A DNA stretch of 64,000 nt from Didymella arachidicola. Taxonomy: Eukaryota > Ascomycota > Dothideomycetes > Pleosporales > Didymellaceae. The translations under genes were made by a program, and so were the position numbers. Every line of letters begins with the position of its first letter. The stretch's first letter is position 1. This document shows, piece by piece, positions 1-9,379 of the stretch. The DNA lies in the NCBI GenBank assembly GCA_016630955.3, contig CM049987.1:2170001-2234000 (forward strand), given 5' to 3'. The notes under the pieces were generated by a model. That model made no database searches. It had not been told where the DNA came from and saw only the letters and a program-made list of their open reading frames with translations.

Positions 1-590
1 AGAAACGCCACCCATGAACAGGGTCACTACCTTGCCCAACGGTGCAAGCTCTACTCGTAGCGTGTCCGAATAGGATGCAATTGTGGCCTCGCTTGCATCG
101 TAGGCCCATGAGAATGGGTAGGGAACCTTGGCTAGCACCAAAGCGGTGTTGATGATCGTCGGTGGCCGGGACAGATTAGAGACCGCGGCTAGAAGAAGAG
201 GTGTGAACGCAGACACCATGTCGAAGACGCCGAAGACGTTGGTGTTGAACATCTGGTGGACGCTTTTGGGATCGGCATCGATTTCAGGTGCCTCATACAC
301 ATCGTACAGTAAGCAAAAGTCCTGGTCGAGATGGCAAAGATATTTCCTACTCATCCCTCCGTTGTTGAACAACATATGCAGCTTGCCTCCTGTGCGCATT
401 CCTATCTCTGCTCTGAGAGCGGCAATGCTCTCAGAATTGGTGACATCTAGGGTCAGAACCTCAACGCCCTTTTCTTCGAGTCCAGCCAGAGATTTCGTAG
501 AGCGGCAGTCGCAAAGACCTTCATGCGTTTAGCGGCAAATTCGCGAGCAAGTGCGTGGCCGGCGCTTCTTGTGGTACATCTGTTGTTAGG
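1..590 (-). pseudogene. Decayed short-chain dehydrogenase (1-acyl-DHAP reductase-like), running off the left edge
   Basis: Read on the minus strand, bases 460 down to 1 form one open frame with the order expected of a classical SDR: a VLTLDVTNSES strand, an LFNNGGM segment (normally NNAG), a TNVFGVFDM helix, and the IINTALVLAKVP/YDASEAT active-site region. Three defects are visible. The YxxxK motif reads YDASE, so the catalytic Lys is Glu. The catalytic Ser position in the preceding strand is not Ser. About one base is missing near base 497, so the N-terminal part (HALAREFAAKRMKVFATA) is in another frame, and the glycine-rich cofactor motif is shortened. The 3' end lies outside the window. 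The family is clear; the sub-family (Ayr1-type reductases of ether-lipid metabolism) is a guess from overall resemblance. A functional divergent copy with a sequencing error is possible, but losing both catalytic residues argues against it. Confidence 0.75.
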
Positions 591-1800
591 CAGCTTAGTC
601 GGTTACAGCTTTTCTGTCTCTGTACTCCTTCACGACATACCCTGTAATCAGGACTGATTGTTTGAGTGGTGCCATTTGCGCAGTCACGGTAGAAATTGGT
701 CGACTAGTAGCTGGTTACTGTTGCTGCTACTTGCTGATGGAAGGAGTCTACAAGACTAATGGTTGGGGCAATGACGTATCCGAAGCGTCAATTCATAGAG
801 AAGCTGCTCTTTATCACCGCCGAAGATGCGGTCCTCATTCTTATACATTCACTGCATTCTTCCTAATCAGCAGCTGATCATGAAGCATGCGAGTCATCTC
901 GTCCGCCGTTTTTACTTACTTTTAAGTCGGACGCATGCATCGGAATGTTTACTATCAAACGATGATTAATCATGAATAAAGAGGAGCGTACGGCGCTCTC
1001 CAGATAGGTAACCAACTTGAGAGCGCGTTGATTATCGCGTTGATTAGTGCCACCATCAAAGCGCCCCAACTCTCTTGGTCTTCAGTAGTGCACGTTCATT
1101 TTGTTTGGGGTTTGTGCGGGATTTCATACTAGCCTCGCCTTGATCTTGCTACAGTACTGTGGCGATGGAGTAGTGAGCTTCACTTGGGCAATATCAGTGG
1201 TTGATACTTAGGTATCACTCCAACGACATCTTCCGCGAGGAGGCGGCCCATTACTAGAGGAATCGGGCGGGTGCAGGAAGGCATCGGCGATTCGCGACTT
1301 CGAACGCTGGTGGCCGTGAGCTTGTGATAGAGGGCGAGCAAACACATTACCATGTGAGGAACGGAGCGGGCAGAGCTAAAGAGGCTTACATATGAGCATG
1401 TGCGCAGCAGAACTACGTATGGGATGGCGCAGAAGCAGCTCTCAACACGAACTAGATACAGCGCATGGCGTCAGTCAGAATGCTTGCTAATGCAAAGTGA
1501 TCATTCGTCGCCCCGAAACCGGCGAAGATGCCTCAATATTGCTCGATGTGGCTTCTTGCTGGGCATTTTACGTTCAAGTCTGTGAGTATGGTGGACGGCT
1601 TGAGGAAACGGCCCATCCCCGCAGCGCGCCACACGCCACGGTAAGATCTTTGATATCAGAATCTGTAGCGCGCCAAATCATGAGGAAGACTTCCTGTCAC
1701 TTCACTCACCATTCTCGTTGCCGTTGTCGTCATGACTCTTCCTCACTTCGTCTCTGCGCTCCGCTGTCTTCTTATCCTCTTATCTCTTCGACTACCATGG
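591..1800. other. Gene-free stretch
   Basis: Only short overlapping frames occur on both strands and none resembles a protein family I know. Composition is ordinary compared with the AT-rich tracts further right. No repeat ends, tRNA or promoter could be supported. Confidence 0.5.
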
Positions 1801-2140
1801 CTATTCTGATGCGTGACCCGCTTCCAAAGGAGCATCAGCACCCAGGTACTACAAGTAACAAATTGCGTCGCAATTCACCGTGTCGGCTGCACAGTGAAGT
1901 AGTGTACATCCTGCATCATTCCAAGCATTGTCAATTGCTCCAGCGTTGACAATGATTGTCACATGTTTCAAGATCACCGCGTGAAACTTCGTCCATCGTT
2001 CAACTGCTATCCCGCAGTCAGAGGATGATCCTGACTCATGGCCTTGGGTGAGCATTTGAAGACAGGCTGCAATTGGGCTAGCAGCGACAATGTGTGTAGC
2101 GGAGAAGTCATCAGGGAGGCTCGCAGCGCTTTGAATGGCT
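1801..2140 (-). pseudogene. Ankyrin-repeat protein remnant
   Basis: Minus-strand conceptual translation gives two ankyrin-like units in broken frames. One reads TSPLH and, after a 2-nt frame change, IVAASPIAACLQMLTQ, matching the TPLHxAA helix start and following helix of an ankyrin repeat. The next reads GCTLLHCAADTVNCDAICYL, then a TAG, then YLGADAPLEAG, again the TLLHxAA..LL..GAD pattern. The TAG stands where a CAG or similar codon is expected, compatible with a C-to-T change. No start codon or full-length frame remains. Ankyrin proteins are abundant and fast evolving in these fungi; no function can be assigned. Confidence 0.5.
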
Positions 2141-2679
2141 GCTTGAACTCATAGTATCCTATCTTACTTCGTGCTAAAAGATAAAGCCGGTCCAAGCACA
2201 GAACCACTCCGATTAGAGTTTATTCTGTGCATCTGCAAGGTTATAACTCTTCTCGGCAGTCATTTCCCGCTACGGCAAACTTACAGTAAAATCGGTACAG
2301 CCGCCATCCACGGCGTGAACCCATGCCGAAAGAATCGAGACACCGCCCAGGCATTCGCAGATGCCTTAAAACCAACATCTGTTCGTGGATTTTTGCTTTT
2401 GATTGACATCAGGTTAGAAAAGCACGGTTTCTCGACTGCTATAATCCACTTCTTGTATGCACGGTGTTATCAGTAGCACTAGCCTCATATTTCGAAACAA
2501 AGACTTTGAGTTAGTAGTAATCTATCACACGATGAAAGCTATAAGTATTATCTAGGCTTAGGTATTATCTTAAAGTAGTATTCCCTTCCATTAACTAAGC
2601 TTTAGTCTTACTTTTATACATAAAGTATACTACTCCTAGCTTTAAGATAGTTTCTTAGGTACTATAAAAGTAAGGTCTA
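2141..2679. other. Gene-free stretch with an AT-rich partly palindromic tract
   Basis: Bases 2141-2470 show nothing recognisable. About 2480-2680 is strongly AT-rich and holds loosely inverted segments (TATTATCTTAAAG against CTTTAAGATAGT; CTTACTTTTATA against TATAAAAGTAAG), so it may be a decayed foldback element just downstream of the receptor gene. No clean ends or target duplication could be defined. Confidence 0.4.
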
Positions 2680-3863
2680 TTAGTTTGTAGTTCGGATATA
2701 TCTTGCAGCTTTCCTGCTCCTCCTATAGCTACATGCTTGGTGCCACATATCTTCCTTCCATCCGTATATGAGCGCATTGGCCAAGCCTACGTATTGCGTC
2801 GATGACTGCAAGACAACTAACCAAGGCGGCGATGATCCCCTTATCGACTCTATGAGTCTATTTGTCAACCCCGGTATCCAAAGGATGATGTAGACAAAGG
2901 GGTAGCCATTGAGGAGCAAGATGCGCTGAACCTCTTTCTTCCTCGACATCTCCAAGCTTCTGGATGGCGTGACCTGCTGTGCCTCGATCACTTGTGGAGC
3001 TTTCGGCTCAGTGTCCACAAGCGCGGGACCATCTGAAACCTGTCGGGGAGGGAGCTCGCGATGGAGGGAGATACTTGGAGCGGTCTGACCGGAACCACTT
3101 TGATAACCCGTCGATGGATCGTAGCCGATGGCCGGTGTTCCATAAATGCGATAGAGCATTACATGGACGACCACATAGATGATGATAGTAGAAAAAAATA
3201 TCAGTATCCTCCAGATGTGCGTCAAAAGGTACCGCTCAACCAGCAACGAGGACTTGACCCAACACCAGTTGCCACTGACAGGGCCATAGAACGACAGCTT
3301 AAGAGCGATGAAACCTGCTCAAGTCAGTGAAAATTCCAGTCAGCCAGTAGTGCCTGCACCGCGTCTTCAGAACAAGACCTTGTGACGAAGCTACAGTTGT
3401 ACGTACTCGTCGTAGTTCCCGGCAGCCAGACAAGCACGCAGAGTACGACCGCTTTCCACGCCTTGGGCTGCACAACGATATACCTCTTCTTGATGGTGAG
3501 AAGGACGACGATCGCTATCGCTAAAATGGAGAAATCTACGGTCTGCACGGTGATCTGACCAAACCAGCCGTTGAAATTACAAGCAGGGCCTGGTGGCAGT
3601 TTGTGATCACGGCGAGTGAGGACAACGATGCCAGAAACGGTATTGTTGAGGGCGTTAAAGAAGTCTTGACGTGTCAGATGCTTACTACGGAATGGACTCA
3701 AGCACAGCGAAGCTGCTGGCGTACCTGCTACAAGAAGATTGACGATGAGAGCATGACGAAAGTGTCTCTGCTTCTGGAAAAGAAAGTGAAAGACAAGAAC
3801 CGTAGCTGTTGCGAGGGCTGAGCTCAGACTCCCTAGGAAAGAGAGGAGAGTAGAAGCAGCCAT
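2680..3863 (-). CDS. Seven-transmembrane receptor, fungal cAMP-receptor-like/Git3-like GPCR
   Basis: Three-exon model on the minus strand: 3863-3725, 3664-3407 and 3314-2680, 343 aa. The introns (60 and 92 nt) have GT..AG ends and CTGAC-type branch sites, and splicing restores LLVADFFNALNN and LPGTTTSFIALKLSFYGPVSGNWCW. The start ATG (MAASTLL) has A at -3 and G at +4. Hydrophobic segments follow the 7-TM pattern: TM1 in the first exon, TM3 around TVDFSILAIAIVVLL, a long S/T/P-rich third cytoplasmic loop, and TM6-TM7 with NGYPFVYIILWIPGLTNRL and QYVGLANALIYG. The conserved NALNNTVSG and GNWCW elements are those of the family often called cAMP-receptor-like or Git3-like in moulds, expected at the plasma membrane coupling nutrients to G proteins. 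The ligand is unknown. The AT-rich transposon island starts about 120 bp upstream. Confidence 0.85.
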
Positions 3864-3979
3864 GCTTGTCGTCAGGTTCCATGACACATGTGGGGTTCAT
3901 TGTGGGTAAATAAGCTCTTCGCCTGTCTTGACGTCTGCAGATCTGCCAGAAGAAGGTCACAGCGCCTATGAAGCATCTA

Positions 3980-6079
3980 CCGAGTCCGTGCGCGTGACGC
4001 CCACCATCGCGTAACGCCCCGCTGAGATCCTATCGACTTGTTGAAAAATAAGGTTACTGAGCCACCAACAACAGCAAATATTGTATAATATTGTAGTAGA
4101 GTAGTAAATAGACCTATGTGAACTACTTGTGCTACTTGTATTTACTTGGAAGCCTAACGTTGCGTCCGCGGCGAGTAGTGACTGGTGGAGGAGCTGAGGG
4201 TGCCTCAGGGGCTTCTTTCGCACCACCAGCATCACCAGCTTGTTTCTGACGCTTATTGCTACCTGAGGTAGCTTTTAAGGCTTTACGCTTACCCTTTTGG
4301 GATAATTGGATAGCAGTAGTAGCTTGACGAGCGTCCCTTTGACGCTGCGCTTCAGCTGCCTTCTTAGCCTTCTCCTGCACCCTCACCTCCTTAGCTCTCT
4401 CACGCTCTGTACGCTTCTCCTGAGCCTCTCTTGCTCTCTGAAGCTTAATTGCTACTTGCTCTTGCTTCTGACGTAGCTTTTGAAGATGCTGCTCCTCCTG
4501 TTCTTGCTCATTGATCTTCCGACGATAGTGTGCCTCTCTGACCTTCCGAGGAGACCAAAATACAGGTTGACTTTGGTACTCCTTCCGCTGTTGGAGACTC
4601 AGGGGCTTACTCTTCTTATTGTGCTTCTTCCTGTGTGCAAGAGACTCCTGCAGGCCTTTGTTCTGCTCAGTAAGCAGCTCAACCTGGGCAGTAAGAGAGT
4701 GAATTGCCCCTGTCAGCTCCCGCACTGCCTCACTGTCAGGTTCCTTCACATGATCCTTAAGTACCTGCCTTATACGCCTCCAGTCTGTTGGTCTAAGAGC
4801 TCCTGATTGTTCTTCTTTGTCTGTATAAGTGTTGTTGACTTGTTTGAGTACAGCAGAGGCGTCAGGGGGCCATATCCCTGTGGCTGCAAAGGAGTTGACG
4901 ATTGTTGACTCCTGAAATGAGCTCTGCCACGCCGCCCAGAACAGGTGTAAGAAGTTTGATTTAGTGACTGGAGAGGTCCCCTGACTGCTTTGGAGGAACT
5001 GCGTAAGCTCATTTGAGTATGCTCGTGCCAGAGGTGAGAACAGGCAAACGTCCAGTGGCTGGAGCCTGTGTGTTGAGTGAGGGGGAAGGATCATCACGAG
5101 TATCTTGCGTTGGTTGGCGTACTCAATAAAGTCAGGGGTAACGTGGCTCCCGTGGCCGTCAAGTATCAAAAGACGATACTTTCTCCGTGCTGTGGCCTTA
5201 GTAGCGCGATCGAACACCTGTTCAAGCCAGGCAAGAGCTATCTCGTTGTTGCTCCAGCCTGTACTAGATGAGCTGACAAAGACTGAGTGTTCCCCTGGCT
5301 TGATATCCTCCACCCAGCCTGAGTATATAGCTTGATTGGCTGCTGGGTATATGAGGCTTGCTGGCAGGGCTTCCCCTGAGGCACTTATGCAAGCAATAAG
5401 CGTGATCCACTCCCGTGAGCCGTCTTGGAGAGTACCTCTGACTTGCTTGCTGTCCCACAGTGGCCGGGAGAACACTCGTTTTGCACGTTCAAGTACCCCG
5501 ATCATGAAGCCCTTCTCATCCATATTGTACATGTGCTGAGGCTCAATGCTGTACTCAGCTATCTTGCTGTGTAGAAGTGTGAAGTAGGCCTCAAAAGAAG
5601 CCCCTGAGTCAGCTTGGTGGCGATTGCGATCCTTCCCTGTTGCCCATTTGGTGACCAGTTCAGCTGTGTGACGGTGGAGGAAGCGAGTAACCCAGCTATC
5701 AGAGACGCTGCTACCAGCTACTTTAGACGCGTAATTTCGGATTTGAAGCCTGTTAGGAGGGAATCCGTCCTCAGTAAGCTTATTAATAAGCTTAATAAGC
5801 TCTTGTTCTTCAGTGTTGTTGAGTTTCCGTTGGTTAACTGCTTTGACCTCCCTAGAAGTTGAAACCCCTTTGTGCCTCCGCGCTAACGTAGACCGATCAA
5901 CTCCCTTTGCTTTAGCAAACTTTGTGTATGAAAGTTGTTCTTTATGATTGCGCAAATCGAATTCTGTAGCCGCTTCTTGAATTGAGTCCATATTGACTGA
6001 GCTATGGGGTGTTGAAGATGGGGTGCGATTTGCTTAGCGGGGCGTTACGCGATGGTGGGCGTCACGCGCACGGACTCGG
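3980..6079 (-). mobile_element. Pogo/Fot-like DNA transposon, apparently intact (element 1)
   Basis: The element is bounded by perfect 44-bp terminal inverted repeats (3980-4023 and 6036-6079, starting CCGAGTCCGTGCGCGTGACG) and flanked by TA on both sides (3978-3979, 6080-6081), the target duplication of Tc1/mariner/pogo elements. Each TIR contains two related boxes (GCGTGACGCCC and GCGTAACGCCC) 17 bp apart. One uninterrupted 619-codon transposase gene fills the inside. Identical ends and an open gene suggest a recent insertion, in contrast to the RIP-like copies to its right. Confidence 0.95.
4132..5991 (-). CDS. Pogo-like DDE transposase of element 1
   Basis: 619 aa, uninterrupted, ATG start 45 bp inside the right TIR. 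The N-terminal 110 residues hold two helix-turn-helix DNA-binding units: a psq-type segment (YTKFAKAKGVDRSTLARR) and a Tc5/CENP-B-type segment ending in VSDSWVTRFLHRH. The DDE_1 catalytic core follows with its three aspartates in MYNMDEKGF (about 158), LLILDGHGSH (about 278) and RLQPLDVCLF (about 314), a DD35D-like spacing. The C-terminal third is a Lys/Arg/Gln/Glu-rich coiled-coil (about 470-570) and a basic tail. The enzyme is expected to bind the TIR boxes, cut both ends and reinsert at TA. Unlike the other three transposases here it has no zinc knuckle. Nothing looks damaged, so it may be active. Confidence 0.93.
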   Translation of the reverse strand: MDSIQEAATEFDLRNHKEQLSYTKFAKAKGVDRSTLARRHKGVSTSREVKAVNQRKLNNTEEQELIKLINKLTEDGFPPNRLQIRNYASKVAGSSVSDSWVTRFLHRHTAELVTKWATGKDRNRHQADSGASFEAYFTLLHSKIAEYSIEPQHMYNMDEKGFMIGVLERAKRVFSRPLWDSKQVRGTLQDGSREWITLIACISASGEALPASLIYPAANQAIYSGWVEDIKPGEHSVFVSSSSTGWSNNEIALAWLEQVFDRATKATARRKYRLLILDGHGSHVTPDFIEYANQRKILVMILPPHSTHRLQPLDVCLFSPLARAYSNELTQFLQSSQGTSPVTKSNFLHLFWAAWQSSFQESTIVNSFAATGIWPPDASAVLKQVNNTYTDKEEQSGALRPTDWRRIRQVLKDHVKEPDSEAVRELTGAIHSLTAQVELLTEQNKGLQESLAHRKKHNKKSKPLSLQQRKEYQSQPVFWSPRKVREAHYRRKINEQEQEEQHLQKLRQKQEQVAIKLQRAREAQEKRTERERAKEVRVQEKAKKAAEAQRQRDARQATTAIQLSQKGKRKALKATSGSNKRQKQAGDAGGAKEAPEAPSAPPPVTTRRGRNVRLPSKYK

Positions 6080-6531
6080 TATCTGATGCGATGGAAATAT
6101 CCTTGGGAGGTTAGCACCAAGGATAATTGAAATGCCAAGGGAGGTACGAGTCAGGGTTCGACCGAGACCATTGTAGTTCGGCCCCTTGTTGCCCGGAACT
6201 GCATCAAATGCGATACTATGGTATCAGGCGTAAGTAGTATAGGTGGGTCCCGAAGTCCAGGGGTGCGGACTGAAGACTAGCGATGGACCATATCCGGGAT
6301 AAAGCACGAAAAAGCTTGGATATCACGAATATGGGATATATCCAGGATATCCAGGATACTTGGATAGGCTTAGAAGTAGGGCTGTTTTTGCCCGAAAAAC
6401 CACTCTAAATTAGCTCGCTAGGCTTTTTTAAGCGAAAAAATTGCTTTATCAGCAGGCTAAGGCTAAAACGGTCCTATACTGTGTATATCTTATCCCAAAA
6501 ACGTTAGGGTATCCACGGGATATCTAGCTTA

Positions 6532-8395
6532 ACGTACATGTACAACGAGCGGACCGGTCAACGAGCGGGCCACTTTTGCCAAGACCACACCAAAACTCCC
6601 TCCCTACACTAATGCCTCCACAACAAGTACAGTTTAACGCGTCAAACGAGCGTCAGATACAGCTTGCGCTCCAAGCTCTCAAACAAGACGCGAATCTCTC
6701 AGAGCGACGCGCTGCAGCTATCTACAGCGTCTCTCGAACTACACTACACCAACGACGCGCTGGACGACCTTCACGCGTTAATATTATGGCCAACTTACGG
6801 AATCTAACCAGCGCTGAGGAGCAGGTGATTGTTATGCGCATACTTGAGCTGGTTACGCGAGGAGAGTCCCCCCGGCTTGAATTTGTGGCTGATATGGCCA
6901 ATTCTCTGCTGAAAGAGCGCAGTTTGGCCCCTGTTGGCCCAAGGTGGGCCAGCAGGTTTGTTTCGCGTCAGGAGGAGCTCAAAACAGTTTTTAATCGCAA
7001 GTATGACTACAAGCGAGCCCTCTGCGAGGACCCTGAGGTTATACAGGGCTGGTTCAACCTTGTAGCTACTACCAAAGTCAAGTATGGCATCCAGGACAAC
7101 GACACGTACAACTTTGACGAGACAGGCTTCATGATGGGCCAGATATCCACCGGAGTTGTTGTAACAGATGCAGAGAAACTAGGACGAGCAAAGCAGGTCC
7201 AGCCAGGCAACCGGGAGTGGGTAACAGTCATTGAGGGCATTAATGCCACAGGATGGGCTATTCCACCCTACATCATCTTCAAAGCCCGCCAACACCAGTC
7301 CAGCTGGTACAAGGACAACAACCTGCCCCAAGATTGGAGTATTGCCATCTCTGAGAACGGCTGGACTACCAATGAGCTTGGTTTTGACTGGTTGAAGCAC
7401 TTTGACAGGTATACAAAGGCGCGCACTGTTGGCAGCCACCGGTTGCTGATTATTGACGGTCATGGGAGCCACAACACTCCAGAATTCACGCAATACTGCA
7501 AGGATCAGAAGATTGTGATCCTATGCATGCCTCCGCACTCATCGCACCTCCTTCAGCCACTTGATGTGGGTTGTTTTGGCCCTCTGAAGAAGGCGTACGG
7601 GGTTGAGGTTAATGAGCTTATGCGCAACCGGATCAACCACATTACAAAGCAGGAGTTCCTCCCATGCTTTGTAGCGGCTCACAAGAAAGCTATTACCCCT
7701 AGCAACATTCAAGGAGGGTTCCGAGGGGCCGGATTGGCTCCCTTTGCCCCAGATCGCGTCATATTGGCCCTGGATGTGAAGCTGCGCACCCCATCGCCAC
7801 CACTCCCCCAAAACAGCCCGCTCTGGCAGTCGCAAACCCCAAGCAATACCCTGGAATTTGGGTCGCAATCAACGCTTGTGAAGAAGAGGATTCAGACGCA
7901 TGTTAATAGCTCACCAACCTCTATAGTTGAAGCGTTTGAGAAGGTCTCAAAGGGGGCAGCAATTATTGCGCACAAGCTGGTTTTGGCACAACAGGAGATT
8001 ACTGAGCTTCGAGCGGCTAATAAGGCCGCCACGCGACGTAAATCGCACAAAAGAAAGCGTATTCAAGCTAAGGGAAGCCTTGCGGTTGAAGAGGGCCAGC
8101 GGATAGCTGCTCTGCAGGAGTTTAGCGCGCGTAGTGATGGTAAGAAGGCAAAGAAGCAGGTTCGGGCTGAAGGAGGTGAACCATCCCAACGACGCTGTGG
8201 ACGGTGCGGAGAGAGTGGGCACAACGCGCGAACGTGCAAGAATGCTGTAGAAGAGGTCTCTTAGTAATATTACAGCTTGTTTTGCCTTATGCAGCGCCAG
8301 TTTGTAGTGTTTTGGGCCATAATAGGGGGAGTTTTGGTGTGGTCTTGGCAAAAGTGGCCCGCTCGTTGACCGGTCCGCTCGTTGTACATGTACGT
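6532..8395 (+). mobile_element. Pogo/Fot-like DNA transposon, apparently intact (element 2)
   Basis: Perfect 69-bp inverted repeats (6532-6600 and 8327-8395, beginning ACGTACATGTACAACGAGCG) and TA on both sides (6530-6531, 8396-8397). Each TIR holds the box AACGAGCGGRCC twice, 16 bp apart, followed by CACTTTTGCCAAGACCACAC, a block shared with element 3. It is inserted in the MITE at 6216-8597 and carries one complete transposase gene. Confidence 0.95.
6612..8264 (+). CDS. Pogo-like DDE transposase with C-terminal zinc knuckle (element 2)
   Basis: 550 aa from the first in-frame ATG, 12 nt downstream of the left TIR. The N-terminal helix-turn-helix (ERRAAAIYSVSRTTLHQRR) and a Tc5-type HTH segment (about 65-125) precede a DDE_1 core with aspartates in YNFDETGF (169), LIIDGHGSH (282) and LLQPLDVGCF (318). 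The C-terminus has a coiled-coil, a basic KSHKRKR stretch and a CCHC knuckle, CGRCGESGHNARTC (about 525-540). Family knowledge predicts TIR recognition, cut-and-paste transposition and TA insertion; the knuckle suggests extra nucleic-acid binding. No lesion is seen. It is closely related to the transposase at 9461-11092 and more distantly to the pseudogene at 11338-13023. Confidence 0.93.
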   Translation: MPPQQVQFNASNERQIQLALQALKQDANLSERRAAAIYSVSRTTLHQRRAGRPSRVNIMANLRNLTSAEEQVIVMRILELVTRGESPRLEFVADMANSLLKERSLAPVGPRWASRFVSRQEELKTVFNRKYDYKRALCEDPEVIQGWFNLVATTKVKYGIQDNDTYNFDETGFMMGQISTGVVVTDAEKLGRAKQVQPGNREWVTVIEGINATGWAIPPYIIFKARQHQSSWYKDNNLPQDWSIAISENGWTTNELGFDWLKHFDRYTKARTVGSHRLLIIDGHGSHNTPEFTQYCKDQKIVILCMPPHSSHLLQPLDVGCFGPLKKAYGVEVNELMRNRINHITKQEFLPCFVAAHKKAITPSNIQGGFRGAGLAPFAPDRVILALDVKLRTPSPPLPQNSPLWQSQTPSNTLEFGSQSTLVKKRIQTHVNSSPTSIVEAFEKVSKGAAIIAHKLVLAQQEITELRAANKAATRRKSHKRKRIQAKGSLAVEEGQRIAALQEFSARSDGKKAKKQVRAEGGEPSQRRCGRCGESGHNARTCKNAVEEVS

Positions 8396-8597
8396 TATCC
8401 CAAATTTGGGATAGTATTTAGCCCATCGCTGCTGAAGACGAATTTGGCTTTCCTAACAGTTATACCTAATAGCAGCAGCTACAAATGCTGACTAGCACTC
8501 CAGTAGTCCTATGTAAGCTAGTAAAAGTTTCAATACGCTGATCGTAGTCATCCACCACACCGGGACCCACCTACACTACTTATGCCTGACACCACAG

Positions 8598-9096
8598 TAG
8601 ATATCACCGATCGGACAAATGTCATGCCGGCAGGCCAAGTGAGACGTACACAATCAATGGTACACTACGGCTTTTGTTAAAATACAGAGACAACAGTGCG
8701 GCCGATTCGATAGGCGCTCGGCGTTGCAGATGTGACGAGTTACGAGACAAAACGCGGACGACGCTTCTCGGCCTTATCCACCTACGCCGCCGAAATGAGG
8801 CGCAGCCTCTGGGATGTCGCGATTTGACCCCTCACCAGCGTATGAATGATTGCCTACACCCCAGTTTCGGATGCGAGATGTCCGTCTCGCAGCGCCTGTT
8901 GCTGCTGTCCGGATGGTTGGCGGATGAGGAGAAATGCTGCATCTCAATAGTTTGTCTAGGTGCTGTTTTTGGAGTCGGCAACGGACATAGTGTTTGGCTA
9001 CCTCCTTACCAAAATAATACCTGCACGTGGCTGCGCATCTCTTCTATTACTAGATAAAATAGTCTAAAATTTAAAATACTAATAGATATAGACTTA
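8598..9096. other. Gene-free spacer between transposons
   Basis: A 127-codon open frame (8674-9057, plus) occurs here but resembles no family and has no visible promoter or relatives in the window; I do not call it a gene. The last 40 bases become AT-rich just before the next nested insertion. Confidence 0.4.
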
Positions 9097-9379
9097 ACGT
9101 ACCTTACGGGCGAGTCGCCTACCTAATTTTACTAGTTATATCCTCTCTTTTACACCTTAATAACTCTTTTAATACTAATTAATAAATTCTAAAATTCTTA
9201 TACTAAAGTTATATTTATATAGAGAAGCTACTATTAGAGTTATATGTATCCTACTAAAGTATTAGAAAAGTTACTAAAAAAGAACTAAGTTATAGGAATT
9301 ATTTAAAGCTACCTTTAAATAGTTAGAAATCTAGTATACCTAGAGCCTAGCTACTTAAAAGTATAAGAATATATCTATA

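Larger units (their letters stand above)
6216..8597. mobile_element. Non-autonomous TA-flanked element, split by element 2
   Basis: Imperfect inverted repeats of about 37 bp lie at 6216-6252 (CTATGGTATCAGGCGTAAGT..) and 8561-8597; all mismatches are transitions. TA flanks both ends (6214-6215, 8598-8599). Removing the inserted element 2 leaves an element of about 517 bp without coding capacity, containing a TATCC-rich tract and an AT-rich inside. It is therefore a MITE-like Tc1/mariner-type element that later served as a target. Confidence 0.8.

Noticed and set aside
1400..1949. Two overlapping plus-strand frames of 61 and 150 codons
   Set aside because: Composition is shadow-like, and part is antisense to the ankyrin remnant.
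6150..6175. TTCGACC motif resembling a tRNA T-loop
   Set aside because: No matching T-stem, anticodon arm or acceptor stem around it; the same holds for similar motifs near 24585 and 29150.
8674..9057. 127-codon frame between element 2 and MITE0
   Set aside because: No family resemblance, no start context or promoter, and lies in transposon-dense DNA.
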